A DNA stretch of 64,000 nt, taken from Symbiodinium natans. Its lineage: Eukaryota; Sar; Dinophyceae; Suessiales; Symbiodiniaceae. The stretch is from assembly GCA_905221605.1 (NCBI GenBank), contig CAJNDS010000524.1, positions 674,581 to 738,580 of the forward strand, written 5' to 3'. This document shows positions 42,722 through 54,800 of this stretch, piece after piece. The notes beneath the pieces are model-generated. The model made no database searches, was not told the origin of the DNA, and saw only the letters and a list, made by a program, of their open reading frames with translations. Each line of letters starts with the position of its first letter. Positions within the stretch are counted from its first letter, which is position 1. A program made the translations under genes and the position numbers.

Positions 42722-44092
42722 TCATGCGCACATCAAGGACACCTGCTGACCCCATGAAAACCCGCCTTGGCCCTGGTCGGACCTCGTCACGCATGGTGCC
42801 AGTGGGCACACCTTGAACGGAAGTCCCCGACACAGCTGGACTTTTGTGTGAAGAGCACTTTGAGTTGAGCCCACTGGTTTGGGACGGGCGAAGGGATGGC
42901 GCACTGCTGGTACCAGCAGGGACCTCGAGCTGCGAGTGGGTAGCCTGCTTTGCGGACGTGACATGACCACAAAATGAAAGGCCTTTGAGCTCGGGCTGGT
43001 CCTACCAGCATTTGAAACAGCAGTTTTGGCTTCAACCCCAGAGTCATTGGTCCGAGGGCTGCAGGTAGCAGGAGCTGGCTTGCCACGGGCATCATGACTC
43101 ATATTGAAGTCCAGCTGTATGTCGGGATACGGCACACCCACAGTTTCAGCATCCGAACTACTAGGCGTAGAGCTACCCTCCTCCCGCAGGTGATCATGTT
43201 GTCTGGCGACATAAACCGATGGGACGCTTCGGCCAACAAGATCGGGTACAACACCATGGGGCTCCCCATCCTTCGCAGGCATCGAGCTTGAGGAAGCTTC
43301 AGAAACACCAGGACAAGTGGGTGATGTGTCCCTCGCAACGCCAGTATGAAACGCTGTGTGCTCAAGCTCCTCCAATGGCTCAAGGCATGAAGTCACTGCG
43401 TGGCCAGAACGGGGCACACATGGCTGGGCACGATGAGATGCATTCAGCTCATCAGGCCTGGATGGCTGTTCGATGGGTTCAGCAGGAGAACACGATTCAT
43501 CAGCCTTAACCAGGCGGGCCCAGACACGCTCAGGTGCACCATGTGTTGGCTCGCAAGAGTGCTCGGCTTCCCCAGACGAAACAGCTCCACCAGCTTCGGT
43601 CGTACACGCAGCATCCCTATGCTGAACGGAAGGAACAGACCCCATGCGGACAGCATCATCTAAGGATTGGCCATCAGGTTTCTCAGGCACCAAATCTTCG
43701 GCTTCACTCCCACGTAGCGCTGCACCAGACTGTGCTGTAAGGGAGGAGCCAACATTGACATGGAACCTTGCTGGACTATTAACAGGCGCACAAAGCCCAG
43801 ATCCCGAGGCCGTGGATTGGCCATCAGGTTTCTCAGACCCCAAATCAACGGGATCACTCCCACGCAGCGCATCAAGAGACTGTGATGATTGGGCAATTCC
43901 CATTCTTACAGGGGCATCAGAAGCCTGGTAGCTAGGCTCACCAAGCTCAGACCTCACAGCCTCTGAGGTTTGGATGCCATGCTTAATGTCTGCCGGCCCA
44001 TCTCCTTTATTGGAATGTTCCCCCCTTTTGACCGCTGGAGATGGCCCGGGGAGACCTCCTGAAGCGCTTGACCACACACACCGGGGCGACAC
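42722..44092 (-). CDS. Low-complexity hypothetical protein of element C
   Basis: 456 codons, rich in Ser, Pro, Glu and Ala. It contains a repeated motif: ALRGSDPVDLGSEKPDGQS recurs as ALRGSEAEDLVPEKPDGQS about 40 residues later. There is no catalytic motif, membrane segment or zinc cluster. It is upstream of, and on the same strand as, the zinc-finger/kinase-like ORF, in a different frame. Its position just after A1 is that of Gag or YR in related elements, but nothing in the sequence shows either. Probably disordered, and possibly not translated. Confidence 0.4.
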   Translation of the reverse strand: MSPRCVWSSASGGLPGPSPAVKRGEHSNKGDGPADIKHGIQTSEAVRSELGEPSYQASDAPVRMGIAQSSQSLDALRGSDPVDLGSEKPDGQSTASGSGLCAPVNSPARFHVNVGSSLTAQSGAALRGSEAEDLVPEKPDGQSLDDAVRMGSVPSVQHRDAACTTEAGGAVSSGEAEHSCEPTHGAPERVWARLVKADESCSPAEPIEQPSRPDELNASHRAQPCVPRSGHAVTSCLEPLEELEHTAFHTGVARDTSPTCPGVSEASSSSMPAKDGEPHGVVPDLVGRSVPSVYVARQHDHLREEGSSTPSSSDAETVGVPYPDIQLDFNMSHDARGKPAPATCSPRTNDSGVEAKTAVSNAGRTSPSSKAFHFVVMSRPQSRLPTRSSRSLLVPAVRHPFARPKPVGSTQSALHTKVQLCRGLPFKVCPLAPCVTRSDQGQGGFSWGQQVSLMCA

Positions 44093-44605
44093 CGGGGGGT
44101 GTTGGGGTGGCGGGGGGCGCAGTGGTTGCAGGGGGCTCGGGAGACGCCATCACCTGTCGTAGACTGCCAGGTACCAAGCAATCACACAGTGTGCGCACCA
44201 GTGGTGGTTGTGGTTGATGCGGTACCTGATACAACCGTTACGGCCACACTGCTGACAGATTTGCTGACAGGCTGGGATGGCAGGATCCTGCTCGACAAGC
44301 GGCTCTTGCACCGCACGGCGTCCGCACGTGGAGCCCATGGAAGGCTAGCAGAGGCTGATGGCCAACAGAAGGAAAGCCACACCCAGGCAGAAGCCGGAAC
44401 AGAGACACGCGCAGGGGCGATTGGCAGGAGTTACCGGCCCAGGGGCGCCCAAACACACAGGCGATGCAATCGCCGCTTGCCCGCGGAGGCGAGCTCCCAT
44501 CCACTGCCTGCTTCACGCAGGCAGCTTGCACAGGGCCTAAGGCCAAGGTTAGAAGCGGGGCCTGTTTGAAGCAGGACCTGTTAGAGCCCCAGACCCCGGT
44601 TACAC

Positions 44606-44931
44606 ACAAATTTTCGCACGGTGCAATGAGCCAGTGCTGCACTTCAAGGGACACACATAAAACAGCCACATTACCCATAACGATGCATCCAAATATCATG
44701 GCAGGTTGCTCACCAAGGCACATCGCAACAAGTTGCCGATAGTCACTACCACTTTGCATTCGCTGACCACAGAGACATGCAGGCCATGCGACAGGCAAGT
44801 GTTGGACATGTGAAATTCAAAGCATCAAAATAACTTTTGGCTTCAAACAGCGAACAAACGGCATTCCGTATTTTTCGCAAGGCATTATTGGAAGCAAGCG
44901 ATAAAACACAATTCGCTCGCGAACAGTAAGC
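44606..44931 (-). repeat. Element C terminal repeat A1
   Basis: 326 bp, matching A2 (24636-24961) with one visible difference (gcaagtg versus gcatgtg). It is the 5' end of the element and ends AGTAAGC on the plus strand. Confidence 0.92.
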
Positions 44932-45060
44932 CTCCGGTGTAACCATGGATCGCAGAGCCCACACGGCTCACCGCGTCCGCCCAGTTACTCTTGGAGGGAA
45001 CATATTCCCAGAAAATGGATGTTCGAAGAGTGAACAAGGCACGTGAGGTGGGCTAGGCGT

Positions 45061-47420
45061 TCAAGGTCCGGCGAGCTTGAGCCCTCGGACAAGTGCCATA
45101 AGCGCTGCCACGTTGTCAATGTACCAATAGCCGCGCCTTCCCCGGAAAGATTCGGCACGCACCACCAGCCCGTAGAAAACCATGGCCAATTCCAACTGGG
45201 CGATCTTGTGCTCACCTGGTGCGAATAAGGCGTAGAGCTCTGAGTTCACTACGGCTGCGAGGCTCTCGCGCTTCTCTGGCTTGTCCAACCAAACGATGTG
45301 GAAGCCTCCAGTCCCTTGCCCCGGCACGTCTTCGGCTGCGTCGCTCGCAGCAAGAAACCTTGGAAGTGGCCGCGCTCTGGTCGCACTGCCAACACCGCTA
45401 AGATCATCTGCAGACTGGATTCTATTGGTGGGGTCAGCTCCCGACCTGTCCCATCTGCTCTCTCGCGGATAGAGCGCAGGCCTCCGGCTCCTCCCATACA
45501 TGCCCTGCTCCAAGATGTTGCACGTACCATACAGCTTGGACGCCTGGCCAGCGGAGAGCAACCCGGACGATAGGCTAGTTGTCACCAAATCCTGCCCCTT
45601 CTGCAGTAGACGCTCACGCACAAAGAACTTGACGCGCCCACTTTGCAAGGCCTGGGAGAAGTCAAAATCGATGCCTAGAAATGTGTTGGTGCCATCGCTT
45701 GCCGCTTGTCTTGTGCAAAGGGGGAGCCCAACATAGAGTTTAGCTCGGAACAGGCCGCTTGCCCCGATCCTTTAGATGACTGCCAATCTGTCATCGAAAT
45801 AGAGGGCGTGACGAGGATGCCGAGCAATCTACGCCCCAATGCTTCGACGGCCTAACGGGAGGCCGAACAACAAACCAGAGCAGAGCTGGTAAGCGGGTTG
45901 GCACCATTCCTGATGCCACCAGACCACCACACACGCCAGACTCGCCCGATGGGACATGGGGCAGTGGCGGTAAGCGTCGGGCCAGTCCTCGCCCCCGCCC
46001 TCCAGCGCAGCATACGTAATAGGATCTGAGCGAAGCTCCGACTGGCCTCCGGCATCGGCGTTGTCACTTGTCAATCACCCTTTGTTTGCCACTGCTCTGC
46101 GTAATAACGCATCTGGGGATTAGACGAAACTGCTCTCCCCTGACCGCTCTCACTAGCTCCGGAGCGGCTTCGAACAGAAGCCGTTCTCGGCATCCTTCAA
46201 GCTTTGAGCTAAGAGGACGGTGTCGTCCTTTCCCGGCCGCAGGCTGGCTTGGACACGGCTGGGCCTCCACATCTTCAAAGATCTCGTCCTGGCCTATCGG
46301 ACTGGAACCTGCCATGGGAAAACTCCGTAGTATGGGGCCGTCCCCACGGCTGCCATGCCTTCAATGAAAGCCTGGGGTAACGACAAGTCCCCCCCACCCC
46401 ACCAGGAGCAACAGTAAGGCGAGAAAGCCAATGTCCCGTCTGGCTGTCACTCGCCGCACCCGTGGCTCCTGCCCTGCCGCAAACAGGCGTCGACCCCAGC
46501 CCACCTGCGCTTCAGCTCTCCAAGCGCCCCCACGACGATCCGCCGCGACTGCCGGGAGAGTCCCTCTCCCAGCTGCGGTCACCTCCGCAGCAAACTGCAG
46601 ATCAAGATCGAGAACGGATTCGGCCTCAAATGGGGTAGGGCAGTGGGCCAGGTCCCTGGCCAAATCGAAATGCTCGTCAGGGTGCAGGCCGAAAGGCAGT
46701 ATTGGGAGCAAGGCAGCTCTGTGCGGGCCCTCAGCATTCCGCTGCCACTGCCTCTGCTGGGCACTGACCATCTGCGGCAGCAGAGGGCCGTCCCACGGCA
46801 GATCCTGCGCCCGAAACCACTGCCGAAAAGAGGTGAATGGCGGACTATTGCTGAGGGGAAGCGGAAATCTTGAAGAAGGTTTGGCGAGAAGATGCATCTT
46901 GGTGCAAGTACGGGACCACGGCCCCCACTGGAGTAGGCAACGCTCCAGCTGCTGCCGCGAGAACAACTCTCCGTCGCAATCCCCGATGCCTGCGCCCCGG
47001 CCGTCCCGCAGCCGCATCCTGGAGGCCTCCCCTCCTGGAACATCAGGCCTGCCAACACATCCGCTTCGCAGGCTTGGGACAGGGGACAGTCGCAGTCGCA
47101 GGCCAACACTCGACCCTCGAGAGACCTGAGCATGTGGCTCATGATGTGTTCTGTCAAAAAAAAAAAGAGCCAGTCGTCTACCCCACAGTTAAATCTGGAA
47201 CAAATGGACAAGCCCACTGCGTGACTGGCAGCCAGTGAGTGTGGCGGTGTCCCCTCCCCACATACACGTGGTCCGCCGGGCAGGGAGTTGTCGGGCTGCA
47301 AAACCGGCGCGGCACGCGCGCCGCCTCCCCCGGGTCGAGTGCAACATGGCCTGAGCCCTAAGGAGATGGCCAGCGGCGCCATGGCCCACTCGCGCAACGC
47401 TCGCGGATCCAGCTGCATGC
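45061..47420 (-). pseudogene. Decayed reverse transcriptase/RNase H of a YR-type retroelement
   Basis: Fragments appear in order on the minus strand but in shifting frames. 47017-46361 carries PFGLHPDEHFDLARDLA and DLDLQFAAEV, an upstream Pol region. 46315-46064 carries RLIPRCVITQSSGKQRVIDK, the RT fingers. 46074-45829 carries DNADAGGQSEL, EDWPDAYRHCPM and LLFGLPLG, the RT palm. 45648-45061 carries GQASKLYGTCNILEQGMYGR, then QLELAMVFYGL and YWYIDNVAALMALVRG, the RNase H Glu and Asp. The YxDD segment is not found intact. It is an old remnant of a lineage different from A and B. Confidence 0.7.
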
Positions 47421-47464
47421 AGCCAATGGAATGCTAGCGGGGCTGACACTCTGCCTCTGACGCT

Positions 47465-48244
47465 GTGGGAAGGACGATCTGGTCTCCCATTTCAGGGTTC
47501 CCACTCCGCTGGGTCGTGGGTATGGTGGCACTTCAGCGATGGCCCCTGGGTCAACTCCCAGAGATTGTGCCGCAGACGCTGCGCCTTGCGGCGTGCCCCC
47601 ATGAAGCAGCATGCGTGGTAATCGGTGCCGGAGCTAAGCCAAAGAGCCGACCTGCATCAGTGAGTGACACCGACGAGAGCTTCTTCGATCGGCTGGCGGA
47701 GCGCAGCCTGGCTTTGGCTGGCACAAGGGAGGCCTTGCAGATCCCGAAACAAGGCATTGCCCAACGCACTGGTGCGCCAATGTGACCTCGTCCTATGTTC
47801 CCCCTCGTCAAGCATATGTTGTTTGTGGGAGGGGCGGCACGTCCTGGTGCATTGCATTGCAGGGAGGCATCGGGGTGGATCCACAGCCGTGACATGCAGA
47901 GCAATCTTGATGGGAGAGCCCTTCGAGAGGCCGAGGAGCACGTCAAGGCCCTCCGCGACGTGGAGCTGGACAAGGTTCGCTGGCAGAACCGTTCCATTGC
48001 GGAGTGGATGGAGAAGGCGGTGCGGAAGACCAATTTGGGAGCGGCACCTCCCGTAGTCTACATTGCGTCCAGGAACTGGCTGCTCCACCTAGACACTGAA
48101 GGGGGAGTGACCCTCTGTCAGCATCGCCAAGTTGCGGGCGCTCGCGGCTTCGGACAAGTCCGAAGCCTTTGCGTGGCAGAAAGAGCAGTGCAGAGGTTGT
48201 TTCAGTTTGGCCGGAGCCCGATGGCAGTCTCCATGATCGGGTGA
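47465..48244 (+). pseudogene. Phosphatase-like gene remnant with HCxxGxxR signature
   Basis: The frame from 47664 contains HVLVHCIAGRHRGGST, with Cys at 47853-47855 and Arg at 47871-47873. This matches the Cys-x5-Arg active site of protein tyrosine/dual-specificity phosphatases. The coding continues in another frame from about 47930: REAEEHVKALRDVELDKVRWQN and SIAEWMEKAVRKTN. The upstream part (47465-47785) reads SVSDTDESFFDRLAERSLAL, then a stop. Frame changes on both sides of the signature mark it as broken. It lies upstream of a Gag remnant on the same strand, and a link between them is only a guess. Confidence 0.55.
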
Positions 48245-48713
48245 ATGGCCCAAAGTGTATTGCCCTAACGAGCTAGCGTGACCTACGAATCAGAGCTTGC
48301 TGGCCTGCACATGTGTGCTTCAGTTTTGCGTCGGGCATAAGTCTTCGGATCGGCTCGTCGCCGCCTGGTCAGCTTTTCGTACTTTAAGTCCCAGTGTCAC
48401 GCGAGCATAGCTGAGAAAAGGCGGTTGCATTGAGACAGTTTCTGAGGGTGCCTGCCAGATCAGTAGCATTGCGTGATGCCATACAGTGAATGCGCTGCTG
48501 AGGGTTGCCTGCTTGTTGATTCCATGTGAGTACTGCACATGAGAGACTCCTTGCATGAGCAAGTGTGTGGCAAGCACCAGTGCTGTTCTTATATGTGGCA
48601 TTTTGGCTTGGATGAGGTACATTCGAGCAAGCCGGGAGAGACCTGGCGAGCGTGCTCCAGGTGGGACCTGGAGGGAAGCTCAGAGGGCATAGGCCTCCAA
48701 GAGTGACTTGGTG

Positions 48714-49780
48714 ATGGCTCAGTCGTTGGTCCCGCGTGACGGGGGGGATTTCAAGGCTGCCCTTGCCACTTTAGCTACTAATTTTAGTCTCGCACCTGAA
48801 GTCACAAAACGTATTGAGTCCGAGGGAGTGACCCACTTGGAGGAGCTGCGTTATCTTTTCGACAGTGAGGAGCATGTGGGTCGATGGATCACTAAGTTGG
48901 GTTTGGGTGACGCCACCATCATTCAAACAGCTCGCATGCGTCGTGCGTGGCAAGCGGTGCGTCTTTATTTTAACCAAGCCGAACAGGATAGGTCGAAAGT
49001 TACACTTGCCGACCTTGATTCGCTACTCGAAGATGGGGAACTTCGAAACGTCAAACAATCCTTTTGGAAGCGGTATCGTTTGCGATTCCCTTCTGAGGTG
49101 CATCCGGCAGACTCGCTGCTGTCCAGAGTCTCGCGGGAGATCGCCAAGCGCATGTTGCGCGTGTACCCTATCTGGAAGGTGCGCAATCTACAATTCCAGC
49201 TCACCACCGTGCAAAAGAAGCGCAGAGTGGGAGGCAACCTCTGGACTGAGGAGGTGGAAGCTGAGGATACAGGAGTGCATGACGAGACTGACGAGAACAC
49301 CTACCTCGACAAGCTGCATACGCTGTTGCTGGCATATGCCATGGCCGGGGTGGAGCCACTGCCTGGCGTGGGTCTAACCAAGGAGTCGACCTGGGGGGCA
49401 GCATCGGGTTGAATCTGTTGGTGTGCCTTTGGACACAGTGCTGGCATATTACTATCGAGCCAAGAAGTGCACTTTGTCATTGCCAGCAGGTCGTAGGCTG
49501 GCGTGGTTACAGGCCAAAGACACCGAAGAGCGTAGCGAGTGGGTTACAAGATTTCGCGAAAGCACAGACTCTCTGGGACTGGGGAAGAAGACAGCAGCCG
49601 TGTTGAAAGACGGAACACGCCTATGCTTGACTTCCAGCGTGGGACATGCAAGGCAGCGGCAGGCAAATGCGGCAAAGTTTCAAGGGGCCCACCGGTGCGG
49701 GGTCGTCGTGCGAGCACAGCGGGCAGGCCATGGTGCGGCTTCATGCCGGGTTCCCACGAAGGCATGAGGGGGCCCTGAGG
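48714..49780 (+). pseudogene. Gag-like ORF of a plus-strand retroelement, frameshifted
   Basis: The first frame, 48714 (ATG) to 49412, encodes about 232 residues with EGVTHLEELRYLFDSEEHVG and FWKRYRLRFPSEVHPADSLLS, a helical charged Gag-like protein. The protein clearly continues in another frame at 49423-49600 (PLDTVLAYYYRAKKCTLSLP, LAWLQAKDTEERSEWV). A third frame then carries a CCCH-like tail, LDFQRGTCKAAAGKC. At least two indels break it. No reverse transcriptase follows on this strand before element B. Confidence 0.6.
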
Positions 49781-49789
49781 GGGGTGAGG

Positions 49790-51243
49790 AGGCACCCCCC
49801 TAAAAAGACAGACGGCCCCCATGAGGAGTCAGAGGACGGTCAGCCAGTAGCAGCCGACCTCATGCGCGGTCGCAACTTGTTGTATTGTGGCTGGAGGGGC
49901 GTGCTGGTCAATTTGGTACTCGACCCTACGATCTGGCATCGGCCGAACGCCAGCCCTTGGTGCAGCAGGCTGTGGATCAGGCGTGCCTGTACGTCCAGAG
50001 CAAGGGAGATTTCTCGAGATGTAGGGCCACATCCGGAAGCGCTGAGACCGCTCCGGAGTGAAGAACATGCGATGGGGATTCCAGGGCTGGACGTTCGAGC
50101 ACAGCGCAGGTTATCCCGAGACAACGTGGCCTGCAAGTTTGTGCTGGATTTGCAGCAGCAGGTGGTGGATCGTGGGGGTGGAGGATCCCAGGCAGACTTG
50201 GAACGAGGCATGTTGGAGGCGGCCGCGCCGGCTGCGCCGAAGCCCACCGGCGCCTTCTTCACCTTGATCTCCGCCTTGGGCACCCGAAGCATAAGCTTGA
50301 CCTTCACCTCTCCAAGGCCCTCCATCCTGACCGCAGCTCCGGGACCCCACTACTGGAGCTTGCTGAGGGGCTCTCGCGCCTGTCGCTCAAGCCCGGCTCT
50401 TCGCGCTGCACCTCACTGGCGGGAATCAAGCGTGCCCACCTTTTCCCAAGTGGTGAAGGCGTAGGAGAAGTCCGCGTCGTCTTCCAGCCCATAGCGTGCA
50501 CAGTACTGGTTGACCGACCTCACAGCTATATGGTCCACCACCAACTTCCAGGGTCTCTTCCTGGGCGGCAGGGTCCTCCAGCATAGGTGCCCGCCATCTG
50601 GCTGGCGAGCACTGCTGCCAGGGCTGCGCCTGCTACTTCGGACTTACTGCGACGGAGATACAGTCCCTGCAGACAACAGCTTGACAACGCCTGCACAAGA
50701 AAGGGGCTGGCAAACCACATGAGGCACATGGACTGAAGAGCGGCCAGTATCCGGCCTCGACTGCACCGAGCCAATGCCATAAAGACCTCCCGCTCCTTGC
50801 CATCGCATTGGCTCGGCCTTCTTCTCGGCTGGCAACAGGCTCCCAGCAGGGGTCTCTCCACCTGTACGCCAGCTTCTCCAGGCCCGCCAAAGGTCGTGCG
50901 GGGTCGCTCCCCGAGGGCCGGTCTGAGATTGAGGAACTTTGACAAGCTTGGCCGCATTGGGGGCAAGATGTCCTCAACCAAAAGCCCCGATTGCAGGCAC
51001 AGGACCTCTGCAATCCCGACTGCAACGTATGGGAATTGGAACCCTCCACGGCTGCAATCACAACGAGCACAAGGAATGCTCGTGCACGGCACTTGACGGA
51101 CGGGCGGCAACAAACCTGGAAGCTCGGGGGCTCGGGGAACATCGGTGTCCAAAGGTGGGTAATGCTGGATTTCCACAGCTGACGCCCACAAGAAAGCTGG
51201 CATCCCGGAGGTCACCCCTCGAGGCTCTCTCGTGGCAATCTGT
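49790..51243. other. Degenerate region, no supported gene
   Basis: A minus-strand frame near 50640-50720 shows a paired-Cys cluster (CASCGLPAPFLCRRC, CRDC), possibly a zinc finger of a decayed element. It is not continuous with any domain. Nothing else is supported up to the left end of element B. Confidence 0.4.
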
Positions 51244-51425
51244 GACATACTCGCGCGAAGCACTCGCAACAACTCACAACTACACAGTGACGCAACACAC
51301 TCGCAATCAGTCGCACCCTACATACAACCCTGCGCGACAGACGCCCTCTTTTGGCGGGACATCGGCAGGCGGCGGCAGGTCTTGATCTTGCGCAACCCGA
51401 TCGGGCGCAGTCAGATCCTGCTACC
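51244..51425 (-). repeat. Element B terminal repeat B2
   Basis: 182 bp, same as B1 at 51579-51760 by eye. It begins gacatactcgcgcg on the plus strand and forms the 3' end of the element. Confidence 0.93.
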
Positions 51426-51451
51426 CCACCGATTTGGGCGGAGTGGGCGGG
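51426..51451. other. Element B A2-B2 linker
   Basis: 26 nt, ending tttgggcggagtgggcggg. It is G-rich, like the corresponding spacer in element A. Confidence 0.8.
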
Positions 51452-51760
51452 TCCGACAAACTTGCAAAGAGTTTGCATCTGCTACGAGCTCTCTACAACG
51501 AGCTTCGAACCAAACTCGCAAAGGTGCAAGCGCTCGTAACATGTCACTACGTGCACTGCGGGCACTCCTGCACTGCGAGACATACTCGCGCGAAGCACTC
51601 GCAACAACTCACAACTACACAGTGACGCAACACACTCGCAATCAGTCGCACCCTACATACAACCCTGCGCGACAGACGCCCTCTTTTGGCGGGACATCGG
51701 CAGGCGGCGGCAGGTCTTGATCTTGCGCAACCCGATCGGGCGCAGTCAGATCCTGCTACC
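51452..51760 (-). repeat. Element B A2 (51452-51579) and B1 (51579-51760)
   Basis: A2 repeats A1 (58938-59065) over 128 bp. B1 repeats B2 over 182 bp. The copies overlap by a single base at 51579 (cactgcgagacatac), giving the predicted circle junction. Confidence 0.93.
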
Positions 51761-51809
51761 AAAGGTGCGACGCCTGCGACCCATCTTCTCGCACCTACAA
51801 GCCCCCTCA

Positions 51810-54800
51810 CTATCTCAGCGGGCCCTGCAGACACTCATCCAACAGCTGCTGCAACGTCTCCTCCCAGTTGAAGTGGAAGCGCTTCCAACCCATGCTTTCC
51901 GCCAAGTCAAAGTTGCCTCTGCTGACGGAGTCGGAAACATTTGCAGAGCTGCACACTCGTTGCCACTCGGGCTGGAGTTTCTTCTTCTCGATGAAGACCC
52001 ACGCGGTCTGCACAAGCCGGTTGATGCAATCGTCTTTCCCGTAGCCTTTCATGAGAGCCTGCTTTGCTGGCTCATTGTCCACGAACAACACGCAGTGCCG
52101 GTGCAGTCGCGACTCTAAGGCGATGAGCGGCAACACTTGTCCCAAAATTTCCAACATATAGATAAAGGCTCGCCGACTCGTGAAGTATCTTACAAACCAA
52201 TAGGGGACGATGCCATACGCGTAAAGGGTCACATCACCAAGACAAACAACGAAGCCCACGCCGTTCAAGAAGGAAGCCGGGCTCTCCCGTCCCCAGTCTG
52301 GGATGTTGTCAGCCTCCGACACTTTGTAGCTCTTGCCATGGAGGTTGAAGAAGGCATCCGCGTAGATCACCGATCTATGCCGCACATCAAACTGGACGAT
52401 CCGCGGCTCACCGTGCGCTAACCGATACCTGAGGTATGCAATCGCTGACCTTAGTGCCGAGTTTAATTTCCAACCTTGCTGCTGGGTTCTGAAAGCAGAC
52501 GCCTGAGCTCTCTGGTGGAATGGACGAATCGCTGCCATGCTCGCTTTGCCAAACATGGACTGCGCAATGAACTGAAGCTTTCCCGCTATGGCAGAGGCCT
52601 CGCGAGGCTTGAGCTGGTCCTCGAGGAGGATCTGGAGCAACATCGAGTCCAGCCGTTGTCTCCGGTCATCGGCACATTCGATCACAGCCCTGTCGTTTTC
52701 GAAAGCAGCTGAAACGCCGAGGAGCTTATGCCGTTTTGCAGGCGGCTGGGCCTTGGCCTCTTTGAACTTGAAGCCCAGCGCTCGACAAGTTGCAAGCGTC
52801 TCCTCATAGGCCGACATGACCGTGTCAGCCGGCTCGTCGGATCCAAAATCATCCACGAAATGCAAGAGTGGCACCAATAGCAGAGCCCTTGATAGCCACG
52901 CCAGCAAGTCCGCTATTCTGCAGTAGCTCCACACTGACGCTGTGCTCCCAAACATAAGCACATTGTGCCTCCACAGAGTTGGGCCCGAAGGTGTAGAAAG
53001 GATGACCCACGTGTGATTCGGCTCGCTTACTGGAAACTGTCTGTACGCCGCCTCGTGGTCCACACCCCACAGCTGCACTGCGCCATCTGCTGGGCTGTTA
53101 TTCTTCCTGATCGCTCTGGCCAGCTCCACAAACGCGGTGATATCATGGTACGCCGGTGAATCCGGCACCCCCACGGTCGCATTCGCCCCCGAGCTACGCC
53201 AGTCTTCGGCTCGGCGCACTTTGGGCTGCCCATCCGAACCAATCTGATGCACGGCAAACGCAAAGCAACAGGGGACATGCTCGTGAGGACCAGAAAGCAA
53301 GGCTGCTGTGTGCTCGTACTTTGACAAGGCGACACCCTTAACGCCCCAACACTCAGGCATGGCAAATGGCCCCTCCATGCGACCGCACTTCACATCCGCT
53401 GCGATCTCGTCGGCCATGGCCTCCCAGTCCTTGTCGACGCGTGCCCTTCGTAAGCGGGAGGTTACGAAGGCAAAGTTCTCCTGGAAGAAATCCTTGACTG
53501 GCACCGGGTTATCATAGCGCCCGTCATGACGCAGCCTCCAACCAAGTCCCGAGCTAATCATGCCCAACATGGGGAAGCCGCGCTCCATTTCTTCGAAGAT
53601 AGTCATGTCTTTCCAACCAAGGCGCGTAGCAAGTTCCCGAATCACTGGTACTTGCACAGAAGCCCTACCTGACTGAGAGTAATATGCCTTCTGAATGTGC
53701 GGAGGACACTGTCGGAACCACGCCGCTGTCTCTTCCTCCCGGTCCGCAACAAGCTCTTCCACGGCCCGGGTCACTGCCCGTCGCATCTCAGGCAACACGT
53801 TGCGGAAGTGTCGCCACACAGGGAGCCATTGCAGAAGCCCTGGCTCGATTCGCGGATCCTGCTGCGCTGAATGCCGACACTGCTGAGAAGCTGCCCAATG
53901 CTCATACGGGTCAACGATGTCAGAGAGATCATCCGCATCAGCCAACGTAGGAACACCTGGACCGTTGAGGAGCGGCGCCGACTCCCAAATACGCACCATG
54001 CACTCAATGGCATCGCTTCCCAATGGGTTTGGTTGTGGACGCAATGCCCCAGCCTCGGTTGACAACAAGCCGAAGAGAAAGAACAACTTGGCCGCTCGCA
54101 GATGCCAGCCGTTCGCAAGTGCGCGGTGGCGGGCCTTGTCGCGCAGCTTTCTTGTCCAACCGCACGGAAGATGGTGCAACTGCTCCTTCACTTCCGCTGT
54201 GGCTAGACGAAAGGCACCCGACTTGTCCGTGAACATGTTTTTATCCTGGTAATGCCAGGGAGCATAACTGCGATTGTCTTGTAGCCAACGTGCCTGAGTT
54301 TGGCTATCGACCTTGCCTTTGCTGCTTCGCGGCGCAGGCCGACCTTCTGGGCTCTCGGACGGCGTTGTCAAGCAAGGCAACACACCAACGCGGTCCAGCA
54401 AAACGCTAGGCCACTTCAGGCCCCCCAAGTCGAAATCATCAATCTTGTCCGGATGGACTGCAAAGGTGACGCGAGGAACTCCCTGGTGCGTTGACCAACG
54501 CAGTTTGGCAGGGCAATCAGAGCGATGACTGACTTGCTGCCACGGAACGCGTGTCCACCACACTCTTGGTCGCGAAATGATCCCGAAGTCGCTAGAGTCG
54601 TGCATCACTGCCTGCGCGGCCAAAGCCTTCTCGAACGCCCTGATGTCGGCCTTGTTCTGCGGGAGGACATTTTCCACGATCAACACTGCTTGGGGCCTTC
54701 CCCAACTCCTCTCCAGCTCTTTGACCAGCTCGGCAAAGCGAACGAATTTCGAGCCTTCCAAACCCTGAGCACCTGGAGCGGAAGAACGAATCCTACTATA

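Larger units (their letters stand above)
24165..44931 (-). mobile_element. Element C: split-direct-repeat element without RT, interrupted by element A
   Basis: In element orientation (minus) the order is A1 (44931-44606), body, B1 (25173-24961), A2 (24961-24636), a 258-nt linker, B2 (24377-24165). A copies are 326 bp and B copies 213 bp, each pair differing at one position that I can see. Removing the nested element A leaves about 8.6 kb. The body holds two minus-strand ORFs but no reverse transcriptase, RNase H or recombinase. I infer a non-autonomous relative of PAT/Ngaro-type elements that carries cargo. The nesting shows that C inserted before A. Confidence 0.8.

Noticed and set aside
44238-44798. 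186-codon minus-strand frame starting inside A1 of element C
   Set aside because: The same start also runs out of A2 into unrelated sequence (24828-24418), so the frame is a by-product of the repeat; no domain.
46431-47129. 232-codon plus-strand frame
   Set aside because: Antisense to RT remnant fragments; Arg/Pro/Ser-rich composition typical of a complementary frame.
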